A DNA stretch of 35,540 nucleotides from Spirochaetaceae bacterium (GTDB lineage: Bacteria > Spirochaetota > Spirochaetia > Treponematales > Breznakiellaceae), in assembly GCA_031282145.1 (NCBI GenBank), contig JAITEG010000131.1, forward strand, positions 1 through 35,540, given 5' to 3'. The notes under the pieces were generated by a model, which saw only the letters and a program-made list of their open reading frames with translations, did no database searches and was not told where the DNA came from. The position numbers and the translations under genes are program-made. This document shows, in pieces, positions 8,955 through 17,866 of this stretch (its first letter is position 1; every line of letters starts with the position of its first letter).

Positions 8955-10463
8955 ATGGTTACTATAGGCATTATCTTTCTGGCGGTATTTTTAGCCCTGA
9001 TGACGGGGATCGGGATCTGGGGGATGTGGAAAACCAAAACCCTGGGGGATTTTTTCCTGGGAGGCAGGACCATGGGGCCCTGGGTTTCCGCGGTAGCCTA
9101 CGGAACCTCTTATTTTTCCGCGGTAATCTTTATCGGTTTTGCCGGGGCCCAGGGGTGGCAGTTCGGCCTTAATTCCCTGTGGATAGCCCTGGGGAACGCT
9201 TTTATCGGCGCCTGCGCGGCCTGGCTGGTTTTGGCCCGGCGGACCCGGCGGATGACGGCGAACCTGGATGCCATGACCATGCCCGAATTCCTCCAGGAAC
9301 GGTACGGGGCAAAACACCTTAAACCCGTGGCGGCTTCGGTGATCTTTTTTTTCCTCCTTCCCTATTCCGCTTCGGTTTTTAAAGGGTTAGGACACCTCTT
9401 TGAGGCAGTTTTCCATATTCCCTATGACGCGGCCCTCCTCATCATGATCGCCTTTACCGGGGTGTACCTCATCCTGGGGGGGTATTTTGCCATCGCTATC
9501 ACCGATTTTATTCAGGGGATCATTATGTTTTTCGGCGCCGCCGCCATGATCCTCGTGCTTTCGGGCCAGGGAGGGGGAGTCTTAGCGATGATCGGGAAGG
9601 TCGCGGAAAATTATCCCCTCCATGTGCCCCCGGGAAAACAACCCTCGGTACTGACCGTCATCTCCCTGGTATTTATGACCAGTTTCGGTACCTGGGGGCT
9701 TCCCCAGATGACCCAGAAGTTCTACGCCATCAAAAACGAGGCGGTGATCCCCCGGGCGGCGGCGGTAACCACGATTTTTGCCCTGATGATCGGTATCGCC
9801 GCCTATTTGACCGGCGCCTATGCCCATGTGTTTTTTGACCTCAACACGGTTCCCCAAAACGGGGCCGGGGCCATCCTCTACGACTCCATTGTTCCCACCC
9901 TGCTGACCAACCAATTTGTCGGGAAGCTCCAGATTCTTCTGGCCCTGATCCTCCTCCTCGTGCTTTCCGCTTCCATGTCCACCCTGTCTTCCCTGGTGCT
10001 GGTATCCTCCTCATCGGTGGCCATAGACCTTTACCCTTCCCGGGTGGATACCAAAACCGGCAAGGACCGGTCCGTGGCGATGATGCGCATCCTTTCGGCC
10101 CTGTTTATCATCGTGTCCTATTTTATTTCCCGGTTTCAGATAGGATTTATCGTTACCCTGATGTCCCTAAGCTGGGGGGTGGTCTCAGGCGCCTTTGCCG
10201 CTCCCTACATCCTGGGCCTCTACCACCGGGGGATCACCAAAGCCGGGGCCTACGCGGGATTGATTACCGGGCTCGTTACCGAAATAGTCCTTTTCTTCGT
10301 GTTGGGAGCCGCCCAATCCCCCCTGGCCGCGTCCTTTGCCATCGTGGTTCCCTTCATCGTGGTCCTCCTGGTTTCCCGTTTCACCCCCCTCCCGGAGAAG
10401 CGGCTTTTGGACAGGGCCTTTGCGGGAATTGATACGGCTAAAGGGGATGCATATGTCGAATGA
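8955..10463 (+). CDS. Sodium:solute symporter (SSS family)
   Basis: A 502-residue integral inner-membrane transporter with about 13 predicted hydrophobic helices. It has features of the SSS family: an early LGGRTMGPWVSA segment, a SYFSAVIFIGFAGAQGW helix, and the conserved YLILGGYFAIAITDFIQG stretch. It is expected to couple Na+ entry to uptake of a sugar, amino acid or organic acid; the substrate cannot be read. The start at 8955 is chosen because AAGGAAGGA (8942-8950) is ideally placed upstream. A TTG-initiated extension from 8910 has no such signal and would precede the first helix with non-membrane residues. Its 3' end overlaps the IorA start by 11 bases, so the two are translationally coupled. 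Confidence 0.92.
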   Translation: MVTIGIIFLAVFLALMTGIGIWGMWKTKTLGDFFLGGRTMGPWVSAVAYGTSYFSAVIFIGFAGAQGWQFGLNSLWIALGNAFIGACAAWLVLARRTRRMTANLDAMTMPEFLQERYGAKHLKPVAASVIFFFLLPYSASVFKGLGHLFEAVFHIPYDAALLIMIAFTGVYLILGGYFAIAITDFIQGIIMFFGAAAMILVLSGQGGGVLAMIGKVAENYPLHVPPGKQPSVLTVISLVFMTSFGTWGLPQMTQKFYAIKNEAVIPRAAAVTTIFALMIGIAAYLTGAYAHVFFDLNTVPQNGAGAILYDSIVPTLLTNQFVGKLQILLALILLLVLSASMSTLSSLVLVSSSSVAIDLYPSRVDTKTGKDRSVAMMRILSALFIIVSYFISRFQIGFIVTLMSLSWGVVSGAFAAPYILGLYHRGITKAGAYAGLITGLVTEIVLFFVLGAAQSPLAASFAIVVPFIVVLLVSRFTPLPEKRLLDRAFAGIDTAKGDAYVE

Positions 10464-12126
10464 TACGGGAAAAACCCTGCTCCTCGGGGATGAGGCGGTC
10501 GCCCTGGGGGCGCTCCACGCGGGAGTAAGCGCGTCCTACGGGTATCCCGGTACCCCCTCCACGGAGATCCTGGAATACCTCATCGGCGAATACCGTAAGA
10601 AAGGCCCAGACGGGCCGGGCGGTCCCGTGGCCCGGTGGTGTTCCAATGAAAAGACCGCCCTGGAAGGGGGCCTCGGGGTATCCTTCGCGGGCCGCCGTTC
10701 CCTGGTTACGATGAAACACGTGGGGCTCAACGTGGCGTCGGACCCCTTTATGAACGGCGCGCTCCTCTCGATCAAGGGGGGCTTAGTGATCGCGGTGGCG
10801 GACGACCCGGGGATGCACAGTTCCCAGAACGAACAGGATACCCGGTTTTACGCTTCCTTTGCCCAGACACCCTGCCTGGAGCCCCGGAACCAACAGGAAG
10901 CCTACGATATGACCCGGGAAGCCTTTGAAGTTTCCGAAAGGTTCCATATTCCGGTGCTGCTACGGCTCACCACCCGGCTTTCCCATGCCCGGGGAGCGGT
11001 AATCCCGGCCCCCGGCCGAAGCCAAAACCTCCTTTCCAAGGCGGAAGACAAGACCCAGTGGATGCTCCTTCCCGCTTACGCCCGGCGGAATTACCTCTCC
11101 CTCCTTGAAAAGCAGCAAGCCCTCGAGGCCTGGTCCACGGCCCATCACACCAACAAGCGCGAAGGGGAAGACAAGGGCCTCGCGGTGATTACTTCCGGGC
11201 TCGGGGGGAACTATTACGAGGAAAACCTCGAGGATCTGGCGGAGGCCCGGGGGGGGCGCTTCCCCGCCCGGTTCCACATCGCCGCCTATCCCCTCCCGGT
11301 CGGCCCGATCCGTAAGCTCTGCGAGGGGGCGGAACGGATCCTGGTGCTTGAGGAAGGGCAGCCTTTTATCGAGGAGAAACTTCGGGGCATCCTGCCCCTG
11401 TCCGCGGCAATTCTGGGGAGGAGAGACGGCACGGTAAGGCGTACCGGCGAACTGGACGGGGACATAGTACGGGAGGCCCTGGGGCTGCCCCCCCGGCCCA
11501 ATATACTCACCAGCCGGAAGGAAGTTCCCCCCTTCGATGGGACGCGGCTTCCCGGGCGTCCTCCCCAGCTCTGCGCCGGCTGCCCCCATGGGGACAGCTA
11601 TGAAACCATCAAAAAAGCGGTGGCGGGCCTGCCGTCGGTGGCGATCACCGCGGACATCGGCTGCTATTCCCTGGGGGCGACCCCTCCCTACTCGGCCATT
11701 GAAAGCATCGTCTGTATGGGGGCCTCCATAGGCATGGCCAAGGGCGCCGCCGAAGCGGGGATTACCCACGCCCTGGCCGTCATCGGGGACTCCACCTTTC
11801 TCCATTCGGGAATAACCGGCCTGATTGACGCGGTAGTCGCGGACCTCCCCATGACCGTGATAATCCTTGACAATTCCACCGTGGCCATGACCGGCTGCCA
11901 GGAACCCATGCTCCCCGGAAGCCGGCTCCCCGCCCTGATCCGGGGCCTCGGGGTCAGGGAGGAACATCTCCTGGAACTGGAGGCGAAAAAACAATTCCTG
12001 GAAGAAAACGCCGCCCGGCTCAAAGTGGAAATCGAGTACCGCGGCCTCTCAGTGGTCATCTTCAAACGCGAATGCCTCGAATCCCTCAGACAACGCACCG
12101 CCCGAGCGCGGCCCCGCTCTTTCTAA
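10453..12126 (+). CDS. iorA: Indolepyruvate:ferredoxin oxidoreductase alpha-like subunit lacking the ferredoxin domain
   Basis: A 557-residue thiamine-diphosphate enzyme subunit. IorA with IorB oxidatively decarboxylates aryl 2-oxoacids to acyl-CoA, reducing ferredoxin. The pyrimidine domain shows YGYPGTPSTEI and MKHVGLNVA. CAGCPH lies near residue 373, and the diphosphate-binding GDS at 445-447 is followed by the long loop to DN. Canonical IorA ends in a ferredoxin-like domain with two CxxCxxCxxxCP clusters. Here the protein stops shortly after FKRECLE with no such motifs, and a terminator follows at once, so no frameshift hides the domain. No iorB lies nearby. The start at 10453 follows AAGGGG by 6 bases; the frame is open further upstream but inside the symporter gene. 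Confidence 0.85.
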   Translation: MSNDTGKTLLLGDEAVALGALHAGVSASYGYPGTPSTEILEYLIGEYRKKGPDGPGGPVARWCSNEKTALEGGLGVSFAGRRSLVTMKHVGLNVASDPFMNGALLSIKGGLVIAVADDPGMHSSQNEQDTRFYASFAQTPCLEPRNQQEAYDMTREAFEVSERFHIPVLLRLTTRLSHARGAVIPAPGRSQNLLSKAEDKTQWMLLPAYARRNYLSLLEKQQALEAWSTAHHTNKREGEDKGLAVITSGLGGNYYEENLEDLAEARGGRFPARFHIAAYPLPVGPIRKLCEGAERILVLEEGQPFIEEKLRGILPLSAAILGRRDGTVRRTGELDGDIVREALGLPPRPNILTSRKEVPPFDGTRLPGRPPQLCAGCPHGDSYETIKKAVAGLPSVAITADIGCYSLGATPPYSAIESIVCMGASIGMAKGAAEAGITHALAVIGDSTFLHSGITGLIDAVVADLPMTVIILDNSTVAMTGCQEPMLPGSRLPALIRGLGVREEHLLELEAKKQFLEENAARLKVEIEYRGLSVVIFKRECLESLRQRTARARPRSF

Positions 12127-12155
12127 AAAACCCTCCCCGCCGGGGAGGGTTTTTT
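12125..12155 (+). terminator. Strong intrinsic terminator after iorA
   Basis: A-run, CCCTCCCC, 3-base loop, GGGGAGGG, then TTTTTT. It is a perfect GC-rich stem with flanking A/T tracts, so it may work in both directions. It begins within the stop codon of the IorA gene. Confidence 0.92.
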
Positions 12156-12160
12156 AGAGC

Positions 12161-12206
12161 TAGGGGCTCCGCCCCTACGACCCTGCTGGGGGGCCTTAGG
12201 CCCCCC
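12161..12206. repeat. Two further GC-rich hairpins downstream of the terminator
   Basis: TAGGGGC/GCCCCTA (12161-12177, 3-base loop) and GGGGGGCC/GGCCCCCC (12188-12206, 3-base loop) follow the terminator in tandem, with another C-rich tract after them. They do not encode protein and look like a repetitive intergenic element; a related AGCCCCTACG string occurs at 14819-14828. Confidence 0.65.
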
Positions 12207-12264
12207 CGGCCCCCCGGTAGCAGTGGAGGGCGTTTTGTGGTATGGTATTGCAGGTTGTATACGA

Positions 12265-14799
12265 ATGAATTATCTGGAACTTCCCGTTTATAGACACAAG
12301 GAACTTATCCTCAGCGCCCTCGCGGAACATCAAGTGGTGGTGGTGGAAAGCCCCACGGGCTCAGGAAAAACCACCCAGCTCCCGGTGATCCTCCACGGGG
12401 CGGGTTACAGCGCCATGGGGATCATTGGGGTCACCCAGCCCCGGCGGATCGCCGCGGTTTCGGTGAGCGAATACATCGCCCGGCAGCTCGGCATCACCAT
12501 ACCCGGCCTCGTGGGGTACAAGATGCGCTTCGAGGACAAAACCGACGAATCCACCCGGATCAAGATCATGACCGACGGGATACTCCTGCAGGAAATGAAA
12601 CTCGACCCCTTCCTTTCAAAATACGGCTGCCTCGTGGTGGACGAGGCCCACGAGCGGAGCCTCAACATCGACTTCATCCTGGGCCTCCTCAAACGGGTCC
12701 TGGAGGTCCGGCCGGAGTTTAAGGTGGTCATTTCTTCCGCCACCATCAACACCCAGGTCTTCTCCGAGTATTTCGGGGAATGCCCCGTGGTGAAGATCGA
12801 CGCCGTCACCTACCCCGTCACCCTGATCTACGATCCCCCGCCCCCGGTGATCCCGACGGACGGGAAGGCGCGGTACCGGCGGGACAACGATTTCTTCGGC
12901 CCCACGAACGAGGACGTGCTCCTGGACAAGATTGAAATGATCATCGAACGGATCATCGGCGAAAAACGGGAGGGGGACGTCCTCATATTTCTGTCCGGGG
13001 AAAAGATCATCAAGATCTGCATGGCCCGGCTGGACCGGGGGCCTGCGGGAAGGTACCTCCACATCGTGCCCCTCTACGGCAGGCTCGGCAAGGACGAGCA
13101 GGAACGGGTCTTTGAAAGGGCCCCCCCGGGCAAAAACAAGGTGGTAATCTCCACCAATATCGCGGAAACCTCGGTTACCATCGACGGGATTACCACGGTG
13201 ATCGATTCGGGGCTGGCAAAGCTCAACTTCTACAGCCCCCGGACCTTTACTTCAAGCCTCGTGGAGGGTCCCGTCTCCAAGGCGTCGGGTAACCAGCGGA
13301 AGGGCCGGGCGGGCCGCACCCGGGAGGGTACCTGTTACCGGCTTTATACCCGCCGGGACTTTGAAACCCGGCCCCTTTTCACCACCGAGGAAATCTTCCG
13401 CACCGACCTCTCCGAGGTGGTCCTCCGTATGGCGGACCTCGGGATAAGCGCCTTTGAGGAATTTGACTTTATCTCCCCCCCCAACCGGGAGGGACTCATC
13501 GCCGCTATTGAAACCCTGAACTTGTTGGACGCCCTCAAGCCGGACCGGAGCCTCTCCAAAATCGGCAAGATGATGACCGAGTTTCCCCTCCCCCCCCGGC
13601 ATTCCCGGATCATCGTGGAGGCCATCCTCCGCTATCCCCAGGTTACCGAGGAGACCATCATCGCGGCGGCTTTCCTCTCGACCCAGAGCCCCTATGTGCT
13701 GCCCCCAGGGGAGGAAAGCGATGCCCGTAAGGCCCACCATAGTTTCCGGGACAATCTGGGCGATTTTGTTTCCTACCTTAAATTGTACCACGCCTATAAG
13801 GACGCCCTTGACCGGGCGGCTTTCTGTGAAAAAAACTACCTTGACGAACGGGCCATGGCGGAAATCGCCAATGTTACGGACCAGCTCGGCCTCATCGTGT
13901 CCGATATGGGGGTCCCCATTCTCTCCGGGGGGGGACACGAGGACTACCTCAAGGCCGTGGCCCGGGGACTCATCCAGTTTGTCTGCGTCCGGGAAGGCAA
14001 GGATATGTACCGGAGCCTCACCGCGGACCGGATCCTGATCCACCCCGGGTCGGTGATGTTCCGCATGGATCCCCAATACATTGTCGCCGGGGAAATCGTG
14101 CGGACCACCCGGATGTACGCCATGTCGGTCTCTTCCCTTTCCGAAGAGGCCCTGGTGGAAATAAGCCCGGAGCTCTTCAGAAGCCTGCGGGCGAGCGCCC
14201 CCGCGCCCGAGAAGGGGGCGGCCGGGGAGAAGCGGCTTAAAACCGCCGGGGATTTCACCAATGCCGTCAAGATTGGAAACGAGGTCTTCGATATCGAAAC
14301 CTTTAAAGGGAAGAAGATGGTGAAATTCTCCTGGGAGCGGCTTTCCAAAATCAAGGGGGAGGTGGCAAACGAGGCCCTGTACAAGGGCCTTAAGGGGGTC
14401 GTCATTGTCGACGGGGCCTATACCCTCCTCGCGGGGGAAAAACTCAGCCTGATCCTCTCCCTCGCCCCTTCCCTGGACATCGACGGGGCCCTGGAGCGGA
14501 CCTGGCCCCGGAAGGAACAGTTCAACCTTCGGGAGAACCCCGCCGCGATCCTTTCCCGGCTTCCGGACCTGGTAAGCCCCTCGATCTGGAGACAGGGAAA
14601 AAAGGAGTTGGGTTTTGTCGGCCTTTTTACCGATGGGAACGGAAACTACTGGTTCCGCTGTTCCCGGGGTTTTCACACCGGCCTCAACGAAAGCCTCTCC
14701 TCCCTGGAAACCTTGATCGACGACCTCGGGGATACAACGGACGCGGAAACCAAACGCATGGTAAACCAAACCTACCGGCGCCTTTCGGAATACCTTTAA
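12265..14799 (+). CDS. DEAH-box RNA helicase, HrpA/HrpB type
   Basis: An 844-residue ATP-dependent helicase. Motifs: ESPTGSGKTTQ (28-38), TQPRRIAA (57-64), VVDEAHERS (124-132), SSAT (157-160), STNIAETSVTIDG, and QRKGRAGR near 345. The DEAH-type helicase-associated and OB-fold domains follow (MFRMDPQYIVAGEIV). After the OB fold there is a further C-terminal region of about 190 residues that I do not recognise. Length is near HrpB and well short of E. coli HrpA, but the core reads like HrpA, so I give no symbol. The start at 12265 fits the family N-terminus; the frame is open to a GTG at 12223 inside hairpin-rich DNA, which is less likely. Shine-Dalgarno is weak. Confidence 0.9.
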   Translation: MNYLELPVYRHKELILSALAEHQVVVVESPTGSGKTTQLPVILHGAGYSAMGIIGVTQPRRIAAVSVSEYIARQLGITIPGLVGYKMRFEDKTDESTRIKIMTDGILLQEMKLDPFLSKYGCLVVDEAHERSLNIDFILGLLKRVLEVRPEFKVVISSATINTQVFSEYFGECPVVKIDAVTYPVTLIYDPPPPVIPTDGKARYRRDNDFFGPTNEDVLLDKIEMIIERIIGEKREGDVLIFLSGEKIIKICMARLDRGPAGRYLHIVPLYGRLGKDEQERVFERAPPGKNKVVISTNIAETSVTIDGITTVIDSGLAKLNFYSPRTFTSSLVEGPVSKASGNQRKGRAGRTREGTCYRLYTRRDFETRPLFTTEEIFRTDLSEVVLRMADLGISAFEEFDFISPPNREGLIAAIETLNLLDALKPDRSLSKIGKMMTEFPLPPRHSRIIVEAILRYPQVTEETIIAAAFLSTQSPYVLPPGEESDARKAHHSFRDNLGDFVSYLKLYHAYKDALDRAAFCEKNYLDERAMAEIANVTDQLGLIVSDMGVPILSGGGHEDYLKAVARGLIQFVCVREGKDMYRSLTADRILIHPGSVMFRMDPQYIVAGEIVRTTRMYAMSVSSLSEEALVEISPELFRSLRASAPAPEKGAAGEKRLKTAGDFTNAVKIGNEVFDIETFKGKKMVKFSWERLSKIKGEVANEALYKGLKGVVIVDGAYTLLAGEKLSLILSLAPSLDIDGALERTWPRKEQFNLRENPAAILSRLPDLVSPSIWRQGKKELGFVGLFTDGNGNYWFRCSRGFHTGLNESLSSLETLIDDLGDTTDAETKRMVNQTYRRLSEYL

Positions 14800-14817
14800 C
14801 CCCCCCCAGCGGGGTTT
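14798..14817 (+). terminator. Weak intrinsic terminator after the DEAH helicase
   Basis: AACCCC, a loop rich in C, then GGGGTTTT immediately after the stop codon. The stem is only six pairs. It sits between convergent genes and may also slow transcription from the HemW side. Confidence 0.5.
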
Positions 14818-14897
14818 TAGCCCCTACGGTGGGATGGGGAAGGGGGATTCCGCATCTCTGGCCGACACGCCGCCTTCCGCGTACCCAAGAAGATCCC

Positions 14898-16142
14898 CTA
14901 TAGGGTGGGAGCCAGTTCCTCAAAACACTCCGCCAGAAAGGGATCCAGAAACAGCAGCCCTTCCCGGGTGAGGGCGGGCCGGTCCGGCCGTATAAGGCCC
15001 CGGTTCCGCCACCGTTCGAGGGTTCCGGGGATACATTCCCCGATGTCCCGGCCAAAACGCCGGCGAAAAAGCCGCCCGTCCGGGCCGCTTGGGGTGCGGA
15101 AACCCATGAGACAGGACTCCTTCATCAAGACGATCCGGTCCAGGTCTTCCGCCAGGACCAGGGGTTTTTTTCCCTCCTGGGAACGGAGGCTTTCCGGGAA
15201 AAGCGTCCTTTCCCGGGGGACCCTATCCTCAACGGGGGCCTTGAGGTAGGCAGCCACATCCGCGGCGATGGTATAGCGCCTTCCCCGGCCGGTCCCCTCG
15301 TCGATAATCGTTCCCGATGCGGCGGGTCCGAGGCCGAGCCAATTCTCCATCCGCCAGTAGCGGATGTTGTGGCGGGACTCCCTCCCGGGCAGGGCGAAAT
15401 TGGAGACCTCATACTGGCGGTAACCCGCCTGTTCCAAAACATCCCGGCCCATAAGCCAGAGCCGGTCCGCCTCGTCCGTCGGGGGGAGGAGGGCCGTAAC
15501 GCGGGGTTCCGCCGCCAGGGGGGTCCCAGCCTCGACGGTCAGGGCGTAGAGAGAAATATGGCCGGGGGTATAGGACAGAAGCTTTTCCAGGTCCCTCCGC
15601 AGCGTCTGTCGGTCCTGACCGGGGAGTCCGGTGATGAGGTCCGCGGAAAAGGCGGCGCCAAAGTATTCCCGAACCAAGTGGAGCCGGGAAGGAAGCAGGG
15701 CCCCCTCCCCTACCCGGCGGACGAGGCGGCGGGAAGGTTCGTGGAAGGTTTGGACCCCCAGGCTCAGCCGGGTTACCCCGCCGGCGTGGCAGGCTGCCAG
15801 AAAGGGCTCATCCGCGGATTCGGGGTTGGCCTCCACCGTGATCTCCAGGGGGAGATTCGGAAGGAGGGAAAGGAGGCCGGTGAGGAGACAGCCTATCCGT
15901 TCCGCTCCCAAGAGGGAAGGGGTTCCTCCCCCCAGGTATAGGGTAGGGACATGACCGATGCCGAAGGCGGCCAGGATATATTCCGTATCGGCCAGGAGGG
16001 CGTCCACGTACGCGTCAAGCCGGGGATCTCCGCCTGTAACGGGGATAGAATAAAAATCACAATAATCACAGATTCCGGCGCAGAAAGGGATATGAATATA
16101 GAGGGAACAAAGCCCCTCCAGGCCGCCTTCAGGGCCGGCCAA
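14898..16142 (-). CDS. hemW: HemW-type radical SAM protein (heme chaperone / HemN-like)
   Basis: A 414-residue radical SAM protein. The cluster motif is CxxxCxxC at C21, C25, C28 (CAGICDYCDF), followed by GGGTPS and the VEANPES and SLGVQTF strands shared by HemN and HemW. It lacks the N-terminal extension of true HemN (coproporphyrinogen dehydrogenase), and the C-terminal HemW domain is present, so HemW, which binds and transfers heme, is the better call. It starts with TTG at 16142, overlapping the upstream signal peptidase gene by 14 bases with no Shine-Dalgarno, so translation is probably coupled. It is the last gene of the signal-peptidase operon and converges with the DEAH helicase. Confidence 0.9.
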   Translation of the reverse strand: MAGPEGGLEGLCSLYIHIPFCAGICDYCDFYSIPVTGGDPRLDAYVDALLADTEYILAAFGIGHVPTLYLGGGTPSLLGAERIGCLLTGLLSLLPNLPLEITVEANPESADEPFLAACHAGGVTRLSLGVQTFHEPSRRLVRRVGEGALLPSRLHLVREYFGAAFSADLITGLPGQDRQTLRRDLEKLLSYTPGHISLYALTVEAGTPLAAEPRVTALLPPTDEADRLWLMGRDVLEQAGYRQYEVSNFALPGRESRHNIRYWRMENWLGLGPAASGTIIDEGTGRGRRYTIAADVAAYLKAPVEDRVPRERTLFPESLRSQEGKKPLVLAEDLDRIVLMKESCLMGFRTPSGPDGRLFRRRFGRDIGECIPGTLERWRNRGLIRPDRPALTREGLLFLDPFLAECFEELAPTL

Positions 16143-16857
16143 AACGATTCAGGGGCCAATACCGGAAAAGAACCCGCCCGGTGATAAGGGTCGTGGAAAT
16201 AGGCCCCCAGGTCCGGGAATCATTGGTATTACTCCGGTCGTCGGAGAGGACAAAACATTCATCGTCCCCCAAAACCAGGGGCTCCATGTTTCCCGAAAAG
16301 GGGAGGGATACATCCCAAAGGGCGGGTACCTGGGGAATGGTGATATCATAAGGCCGGTCGGATAATTCAAATTCGGTGTAGCTATAGGTTTCGTCCTGGG
16401 GTTTTACCCGCAGCACAAATTGGGTCATGGAAATTTCGTCCCCCGGCAGAGCTATCACCCGCTTTATAAAAAAATGTTCCTCCGGATCGGTGACGCTCAT
16501 CTGTTGGGCGGTAAAAAACCGGACCAGGGTATCCAAAAAGACGATAAAAATATTTTGCTTTTCTTTCAGGGCGGTGTCCACCAAAACGACGTGTCCCCTG
16601 CGGAAGGGAGAGGACCGATCCGTCCAGGGCTTTTGGAGGATCAACCGGTTAAACCCAAAGGAGGAAAGGATCAACCGGTCGCCCCGGTGAAACCCCGGCA
16701 GCATGGTTTCATTTTCCAGAACCCGCATAGAAAAGAAAAAAACCGTTATCAGGGTATAGAGGAGAAAAAAAACCACGATCCAGATAAATATCCAGCGGAT
16801 AAAAAGCCATTGGCTTTTTTGAGCGGCATAGGAATATTTGCGCCACTTATCGAACAT
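16129..16857 (-). CDS. Signal peptidase I paralogue with Thr at the catalytic Ser position
   Basis: A 242-residue membrane protein of the S26A family. One strong transmembrane helix (about 19-42) anchors it. Box B reads ENETMLPGF...GD, where active enzymes have SGSM or SxSM, so Thr51 replaces the nucleophilic Ser (codon ACC at 16707-16705). The general-base Lys is kept (FFIKRVIALPGD, Lys132), as is box E (SDDRSNTNDSRTWG, normally GDNRxxSxDSR). It may be inactive, use Thr as nucleophile, or serve a special substrate set. It follows the canonical paralogue by 17 bases with its own AAGGA Shine-Dalgarno. HemW follows. Confidence 0.88.
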   Translation of the reverse strand: MFDKWRKYSYAAQKSQWLFIRWIFIWIVVFFLLYTLITVFFFSMRVLENETMLPGFHRGDRLILSSFGFNRLILQKPWTDRSSPFRRGHVVLVDTALKEKQNIFIVFLDTLVRFFTAQQMSVTDPEEHFFIKRVIALPGDEISMTQFVLRVKPQDETYSYTEFELSDRPYDITIPQVPALWDVSLPFSGNMEPLVLGDDECFVLSDDRSNTNDSRTWGPISTTLITGRVLFRYWPLNRFGRP

Positions 16858-16874
16858 ACCGATTCCTTACCCGA

Positions 16875-17858
16875 TCACCGTATAACACCTATTCGTCCAA
16901 AGGGCCAATAAATGAACGAACCCTTTCCCAAGACCTTGGAGAGGCGGACCGGATTAAAATACCGGCCGTCCCGGGAGTTATCCCGGTTATCCCCCAGGGG
17001 AAAAATCCTGCCCTCGGGAATATACCAGCCCTGGATATGCCGGGCCAGGGCTAACGCGTAACGCCCATCCTCAGGACGGGCAGCCCGGAGTAATTCCAGC
17101 CGGGCCTGTTCATGATAAAGATAATCAGGGTAAGACCAGTTTTGCCCGGTACCGGCGGCGATAAGGGATTCCGGGGGAGGCAGCCCTAAATTAGTGTAGG
17201 CGGTGAGTTTTCCCGCCGCCGCCAGGGCCGGATACTCCGAGGGTTCCATCAGCCGGCTGATATGGTAGTTTAAATTCCGGGCCGCCGCGTATTCCCGTTC
17301 CGTAACCCACCGGTCTTCCCCGGCAAAACGGATCCTAAATTCCCCCTTATCTATGGTGAACCGGTCCCCGGCAACCCCCACCGCCCGTTTTATAAGAAAA
17401 TGGGCCTTGGGTTCCCCGGCTTCATCCCGGTCAATGTCAACAAAGGACAGGGTAAGCATATAGATGATCCGCTGGGCAATATCAAAAGCCGTCCCCCGGG
17501 AAATATACGAAGGATTTTCAAATATAATAATATCGTTCCGTTTTGGCTTTATAGGGCTCGGGAGTTTCCCCACTCCCGGAAGCAGCTCAGGGCCGTAAAG
17601 GATCTTATTGACGAAAACCCGATCCCCGATGAGGAGGGTATCGATCATCGAACCCGAAGGGATCTGATAAGCCTGTAATAGGTACTGGTTGATGAGGAGT
17701 ACCACCCCGGCGGCCCACAAAAAGGCTTCAACCCAATCCAGGATGGGATTTTTTTTCTTCTGTTTTTCCCTTTTGAGCCGCCGGTTTCGGTTCCTGCGAG
17801 TGAGGTAAGCTTCGGTAAGCCCCTGAACCCGATCGAAAAAATTCATCGTATCTGCCAT
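16875..17858 (-). CDS. lepB: Signal peptidase I (canonical)
   Basis: A 327-residue leader peptidase that removes signal peptides from exported proteins at the outer face of the inner membrane. A basic cytoplasmic head (residues 21-36 nearly all Arg/Lys) precedes one transmembrane helix (about 43-62). Catalytic residues are intact: Ser70 in QIPSGSM and Lys157 in FLIKRAVGVAGD, plus box E GDNRDNSRDGR near the C-terminus. Asp follows where the usual Pro of SMxPTL sits. An insertion of about 100 residues between the Lys motif and box E makes it longer than minimal enzymes. The start at 17858 is preferred over an upstream ATG at 17876 because of promoter spacing; the second Met at 17846 is also possible. 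No Shine-Dalgarno is seen. Confidence 0.93.
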   Translation of the reverse strand: MADTMNFFDRVQGLTEAYLTRRNRNRRLKREKQKKKNPILDWVEAFLWAAGVVLLINQYLLQAYQIPSGSMIDTLLIGDRVFVNKILYGPELLPGVGKLPSPIKPKRNDIIIFENPSYISRGTAFDIAQRIIYMLTLSFVDIDRDEAGEPKAHFLIKRAVGVAGDRFTIDKGEFRIRFAGEDRWVTEREYAAARNLNYHISRLMEPSEYPALAAAGKLTAYTNLGLPPPESLIAAGTGQNWSYPDYLYHEQARLELLRAARPEDGRYALALARHIQGWYIPEGRIFPLGDNRDNSRDGRYFNPVRLSKVLGKGSFIYWPFGRIGVIR

Positions 17859-17866
17859 GTATAAAA

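Noticed and set aside
10960-11994. 344-residue open frame on the minus strand
   Set aside because: Antisense shadow of iorA, with low-complexity Gly/Pro-rich translation.
12258-12263. TATACG as the -10 of the DEAH helicase gene
   Set aside because: It ends one base before the ATG, so transcription would begin within the coding region; no sound promoter could be assigned.
13252-14769. 505-residue open frame on the minus strand
   Set aside because: Antisense shadow of the DEAH helicase; high GC keeps it open and no family motif is visible.
15369-15941. 190-residue open frame on the plus strand over hemW
   Set aside because: Shadow frame; the minus strand has the complete radical SAM protein.
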